Part shown: piece after piece, positions 61,331-64,000 of the stretch
Numbering within the stretch: the first letter of the stretch is position 1
How the letters are laid out: every line of letters begins with the position of its first letter
Origin: Flavobacterium sp. HJ-32-4
GTDB lineage: Bacteria; Bacteroidota; Bacteroidia; Flavobacteriales; Flavobacteriaceae
Length of the DNA stretch: 64,000 nt
NCBI RefSeq assembly: GCF_022532105.1
Contig: NZ_CP092832.1
Coordinates: forward strand, 496,001-560,000
Direction of reading: 5' to 3'
Program-made: the position numbers and the translations under genes
The notes under the pieces: generated by a model
Told to the model about the DNA's origin: nothing
Database searches by the model: none
What the model saw: only the letters and a program-made list of their open reading frames with translations

Positions 61331-61822
61331 TTATGACGGATCGATCAGGAACAGCGGTTGATCGTATTCTACCGGCGACATGTCGTCAACGAGTATCTTG
61401 ACGATTTTTCCGGAGAATTCTGATTCGATTTCGTTGAAGAGTTTCATCGCTTCAATCACGCAAAGGACATCGCCTTTTGACACCGAGCTGCCCACTTCTA
61501 CGTAAACAGGCTTGTCTGGAGCCGGCTTGCGGTAGAATGTGCCGATAATCGGCGATTTTACGGTGATGAATTTTGACGTGTCGTCAGCAGCGGGTGCAGC
61601 AGCGGGAGCCGGAGGGGCGGCTGGTGCAGCAGGGGCGGCCGGTGCAGCGGGTGCCGCTTGTGGCAGGCTTGCAGGCGCTTGCTGGATATACGTTACTTCC
61701 GGGGTACCGGCATCCGTCGTCGTCTTGATCGTGATCTTGAAGTCGTCCATTTCAAGCTTCACCTCTGTAGCCCCTGATTTGGCTACAAACCGGATCAGGT
61801 TTTGAATTTCTCTGATGTCCAT
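61331..61822 (-). CDS. accB: Biotin carboxyl carrier protein of acetyl-CoA carboxylase
   Basis: A 163-residue protein with an N-terminal helical region, an Ala/Pro-rich flexible linker (residues about 50-80), and a C-terminal biotinyl domain. The biotinylated Lys 127 is in [11 protein letters not shown], and the protruding thumb ([18 protein letters not shown]) is present. The linker allows the biotin to swing between AccC and AccAD active sites. It starts 29 bp after fabH, so the two are co-transcribed. Confidence 0.97.
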   Translation of the reverse strand: MDIREIQNLIRFVAKSGATEVKLEMDDFKITIKTTTDAGTPEVTYIQQAPASLPQAAPAAPAAPAAPAAPPAPAAAPAADDTSKFITVKSPIIGTFYRKPAPDKPVYVEVGSSVSKGDVLCVIEAMKLFNEIESEFSGKIVKILVDDMSPVEYDQPLFLIDPS

Positions 61823-61851
61823 ACGTTATTCGTTTATAGTGTTTGTATCGG

Positions 61852-62841
61852 TTAATAAGCCCATTTAAGCCAGATGGCGCCCCACGTAAAACCGCCGCCG
61901 AAAGCCGCGAATACGAGGTTGTCACCTTTTTTGAATTTATCTTCGAAATCGCTCAGCAACAGTGGCAGTGTTCCTGACGTGGTGTTGCCATAGCGATGGA
62001 TATTGACGGGCACTTTCGCCTCCTCCAGCCCCATCCGGTTAGCGGTCGCATCAATGATGCGTTTATTGGCCTGGTGGGCGATCAGCCAGTCGATGTCTTC
62101 CTTTGAAAGACCGTTGCGTTCCATGATGCGTTCGCTGACGTCTGCCATACCGGAAACGGCATACTTGAAAACGGTTTTGCCATCCTGGAAGACAAAATGC
62201 TGTTTGTTCTTCACGGTCTCTTCAGATGCCGGCAATATAGAGCCACCCGCATCGATTTTGAGGAATTCGCGCCCCACACCATCTGACCGAAGGAACTCAT
62301 CCTGAAGTCCTAATCCTTCATAATTAGGCTCGAACAGCACCGCTCCGGCCCCGTCACCAAAGATGATGCAGGTAGCGCGGTCGGTATAATCGATGATGGA
62401 GGACATTTTATCTGCTCCTATAAGCAGTACTTTTTTATAGCGCCCCGCCTGGATGTAGGCAGCGGCGGTCGACATTCCATAAAGGAAACTGGAACAGGCC
62501 GCCTGAAGGTCGTAGGCGAAGGCGTTTACAGCGCCGATTTCCGTAGCGACGTAGACGGCGGTAGCGGCAACCGGCATATCCGGCGTGGCGGATGCGACCA
62601 GTACGAGATCAATGGTAGCGGGATCAACATTTTTCCGACGGAAAAGATCCTCTGCGGCTTTGATGGCGAGATAAGAAGAGCCTTTTCCCTCTTCTTTGAG
62701 AATCCGCCGCTCTTTGATACCGGTGCGGGTGGTGATCCACTCATCGTTGGTGTCCACCATGGTTTCCAACAATTGGTTGGATAATACGAAATCTGGCACG
62801 TAGCCCCCGACAGCGGTAATGGCGGCCGTTATGTTGCTCAT
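61852..62841 (-). CDS. fabH: Beta-ketoacyl-ACP synthase III
   Basis: A 329-residue enzyme that condenses acetyl-CoA or a branched starter with malonyl-ACP. The catalytic triad is C116 (LQAACSSFLYG), H256 (LIAHQANKRIID) and N286 (RYGNTTSG). The start MSNITAAITAVGGYVPDFVLSN matches the family. Bacteroidota often use branched starters, and the enzyme selects them. The gene lies between rpmF and accB; a terminator after rpmF suggests partial separation from the upstream unit. Confidence 0.97.
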   Translation of the reverse strand: MSNITAAITAVGGYVPDFVLSNQLLETMVDTNDEWITTRTGIKERRILKEEGKGSSYLAIKAAEDLFRRKNVDPATIDLVLVASATPDMPVAATAVYVATEIGAVNAFAYDLQAACSSFLYGMSTAAAYIQAGRYKKVLLIGADKMSSIIDYTDRATCIIFGDGAGAVLFEPNYEGLGLQDEFLRSDGVGREFLKIDAGGSILPASEETVKNKQHFVFQDGKTVFKYAVSGMADVSERIMERNGLSKEDIDWLIAHQANKRIIDATANRMGLEEAKVPVNIHRYGNTTSGTLPLLLSDFEDKFKKGDNLVFAAFGGGFTWGAIWLKWAY

Positions 62842-62958
62842 AGTGATTCAATTATTCCGTTTCAAACCGCTCGATCTGAAAGGAGGTGAAATTACGAATT
62901 TTTTTCCAAAAGGGCTTTGGGGCAGGGTTTAATTGCCAAAAAAGCCGATAACAAAAAA

Positions 62959-62979
62959 AACTCCCATTGCGTGGGAGTT
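62959..62979 (-). terminator. Terminator after rpmF
   Basis: AACTCCCA and TGGGAGTT form a perfect 8-bp stem with a 5-nt loop. On the minus strand eight T follow. It could attenuate read-through into fabH. Confidence 0.8.
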
Positions 62980-63001
62980 CCTTATATTTTATCGTAAAAT
63001 A

Positions 63002-63196
63002 TTAAGCGACAGCTTCTTGTTTGTCGATTACGACTTGGCCACGGTAATACATTTTACCTTCATGCCAATACGCCCTGTGGTAAAGGTGCGCCTCGCCTGT
63101 TACAGGACAAGTTGCGATCTGTGCAGGCGTTGCCTTATAGTGCGTTCTTCTCTTATCTCTTCTGGTCTTGGAAACCTTTCTCTTAGGATGTGCCAT
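63002..63196 (-). CDS. rpmF: 50S ribosomal protein L32
   Basis: A 64-residue basic protein: [20 protein letters not shown] is the L32 N-terminus, followed by [16 protein letters not shown]. Only one Cys is present, so this is the zinc-free type. It starts 9 nt after the DUF177 gene, the classical yceD-rpmF arrangement. Confidence 0.97.
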   Translation of the reverse strand: MAHPKRKVSKTRRDKRRTHYKATPAQIATCPVTGEAHLYHRAYWHEGKMYYRGQVVIDKQEAVA

Positions 63197-63205
63197 CGTT
63201 CAGTA

Positions 63206-63739
63206 TTATTTGTCTTTTAATAACTTTTTCAGTGAATCCCAACGGGGATCCGTTTCTTCTTCTTTTTTCTCGATTTCTCCCACCCGCAACTCATTGAGTT
63301 TATCAAGGGCGGGCGACTTCAATGTGCCGTCTTTCACGCCCGGATGGACGCGTTTAAATGGAACTGAGAGTACAATCATTTCATAGATATACTGCGAAAT
63401 ATCGACTTGGTGTTCACCGTGCGGGAGAATCAACAACTCTTCGTTATCGTTATTGAATTCATCTCCGAACTGCACGACCAGGTGCAGTTTTCCTTTCACC
63501 GGCAGGTCGAACAATTCGCCTGTAAGGTCGCAAGGAACTTCTACCGTGCCTTCATGGCAGAACGCCAGTTCGAGCATCGTCGATTTCTTCTCAAGAACCA
63601 CATGTACTTTGATATCACAACGATCAAATTCGTCGTAATCAAAGCCTTCAAAGAACGTTTCCGTTATCCGGAATTCGAATGGGTGTTTCCCAATCTTCAA
63701 GCCGATGAACGGAATCAGGAATTCATTCGACTGTTTCAT
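63206..63739 (-). CDS. DUF177/YceD-family protein
   Basis: A 177-residue protein, co-transcribed with rpmF as in many bacteria and plant chloroplasts, where YceD/DUF177 proteins act in 23S rRNA processing. Recognised by the central VEVPCDLTGELFDLPV and later EELLILPHGEHQVDISQYIYEMIVLSVPFKRVHP segments. The C-terminus TDPRWDSLKKLLKDK ends in the typical DPRW..L motif. It has its own promoter at 63777. Confidence 0.9.
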   Translation of the reverse strand: MKQSNEFLIPFIGLKIGKHPFEFRITETFFEGFDYDEFDRCDIKVHVVLEKKSTMLELAFCHEGTVEVPCDLTGELFDLPVKGKLHLVVQFGDEFNNDNEELLILPHGEHQVDISQYIYEMIVLSVPFKRVHPGVKDGTLKSPALDKLNELRVGEIEKKEEETDPRWDSLKKLLKDK

Positions 63740-63776
63740 TTCAATTCCTCCCTTCCCAATTACCTGAAACGGAGTG

Positions 63777-63784
63777 CAAAGATA
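63777..63784 (-). promoter_or_regulatory. Promoter for the DUF177-rpmF unit
   Basis: TATCTTTG on the minus strand lies 37 nt before the ATG at 63739, with a TTG 17 nt further upstream of the box. This is the best fit to a full two-element promoter in the window. Confidence 0.65.
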
Positions 63785-63830
63785 TAAATTTATTAGAATG
63801 GCAAAAGCGTTATGAACATTTTTTTGTTCA

Positions 63831-64000
63831 TTAGTGCTTCTCCTTGACTTTCAAAGGCTTTTTGCTGATTTCGGCGTACTGTTCCCGCGAGTGGAACACG
63901 TCCATTGCCAGGTACAGCGCCTCACGGAATGAACTCGGATCGGCCATGTTTTTTCCGGCAATATCAAAGCCTGTTCCATGGTCGGGTGAGGTGCGGATTT
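63831..64000 (-). CDS. pdxA: 4-hydroxythreonine-4-phosphate dehydrogenase PdxA, N-terminal part beyond window
   Basis: The last 56 codons of a gene read leftward: [20 protein letters not shown] is the PdxA C-terminal active-site region, followed by the terminal helix [14 protein letters not shown] and a Lys-rich end. PdxA takes part in pyridoxal phosphate synthesis. The order pdxA-DUF177-rpmF-fabH is common in Bacteroidota. The beginning of the gene lies beyond the right edge. Confidence 0.93.
   Translation of the reverse strand, partial: IRTSPDHGTGFDIAGKNMADPSSFREALYLAMDVFHSREQYAEISKKPLKVKEKH

Noticed and set aside
1-64000. tRNA, rRNA, insertion sequence or prophage genes
   Set aside because: No cloverleaf with CCA-type end, no rRNA segment, no transposase or integrase motif seen on either strand; weak tRNAs could be missed by eye.

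Overview
The window looks like a chromosomal segment from a member of the Bacteroidota, most likely a Flavobacteriaceae species with unusually high G+C for that family (about half G+C by eye). The reasons are as follows. Promoters carry the Bacteroidota -7 element TAnnTTTG and there are no Shine-Dalgarno sequences. There are type IX secretion (T9SS) sorting domains of both type A and type B, and a PorP/SprF plus PorE-like OmpA pair. MurF is fused to alanine racemase, which is typical of the group. The gene order pdxA-DUF177-rpmF-fabH-accB-accC is also typical. I see no rRNA, tRNA, CRISPR array, insertion sequence, phage or integrase. Gene content is mostly housekeeping with surface and secretion genes between.

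Region by region. 1-3350: a truncated response regulator, a TPR/HTH membrane-anchored regulator, a T9SS type A secreted protein, and a 31-codon small ORF followed by a structured RNA segment. 3353-8212: ammonium transporter, SnoaL-like exported protein, an HMA-like membrane protein paired with a lipoprotein resembling truncated haemoglobin, a threonine-dehydrogenase-type SDR, and a lipoprotein overlapping mfd. 8199-20777: mfd, ACT-domain protein, yraN, LD-carboxypeptidase, ClC transporter, metG, a HAD phosphatase, an unknown exported protein with a histone-deacetylase-like hydrolase, and a short SSB. 21006-24159: a polytopic M28 peptidase overlapping an SDR gene. 24204-33868: one large unit on the minus strand, with a 2261-residue modular adhesin carrying a type B sorting domain, then SprF, then a PorE-like OmpA protein.

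34074-42312: lpxH, a small Cys-rich protein, recJ, rsmI, an acidic E/P-rich protein, tdk, murF-alr and mscL. 42648-50413: asd, DoxX-like membrane proteins, a Cys/His-rich exported protein ahead of a ZnuD-like TonB receptor, an AIM24 protein and a prolyl oligopeptidase. 50410-53192: a minus-strand operon of FAD oxidoreductase, mtgA and an LpxR-like lipid A deacylase. 53368-59844: a secreted HExxHxxGxxH metalloprotease with duplicated FN3-GEVED modules, an S9 peptidase, DinB and a small membrane protein. 59899-64000: the fatty-acid initiation cluster.

Themes: cell envelope (murF-alr, mtgA, LD-carboxypeptidase, lpxH, LpxR, mscL), protein export through T9SS with three substrates, extracellular and periplasmic proteolysis, and metal uptake. 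The most interesting unexplained signals are non-coding. They are a tandem 7-mer with 11-bp period placed equivalently upstream of two adjacent genes, a small ORF whose stop codon lies in a long-range helix, a palindrome over the -33 region of the ACT gene, a 37-bp palindrome, a 29-bp repeat present twice, and several genes whose -7 element nearly touches the start codon. Functional names come from motif recognition only; no database search was run.
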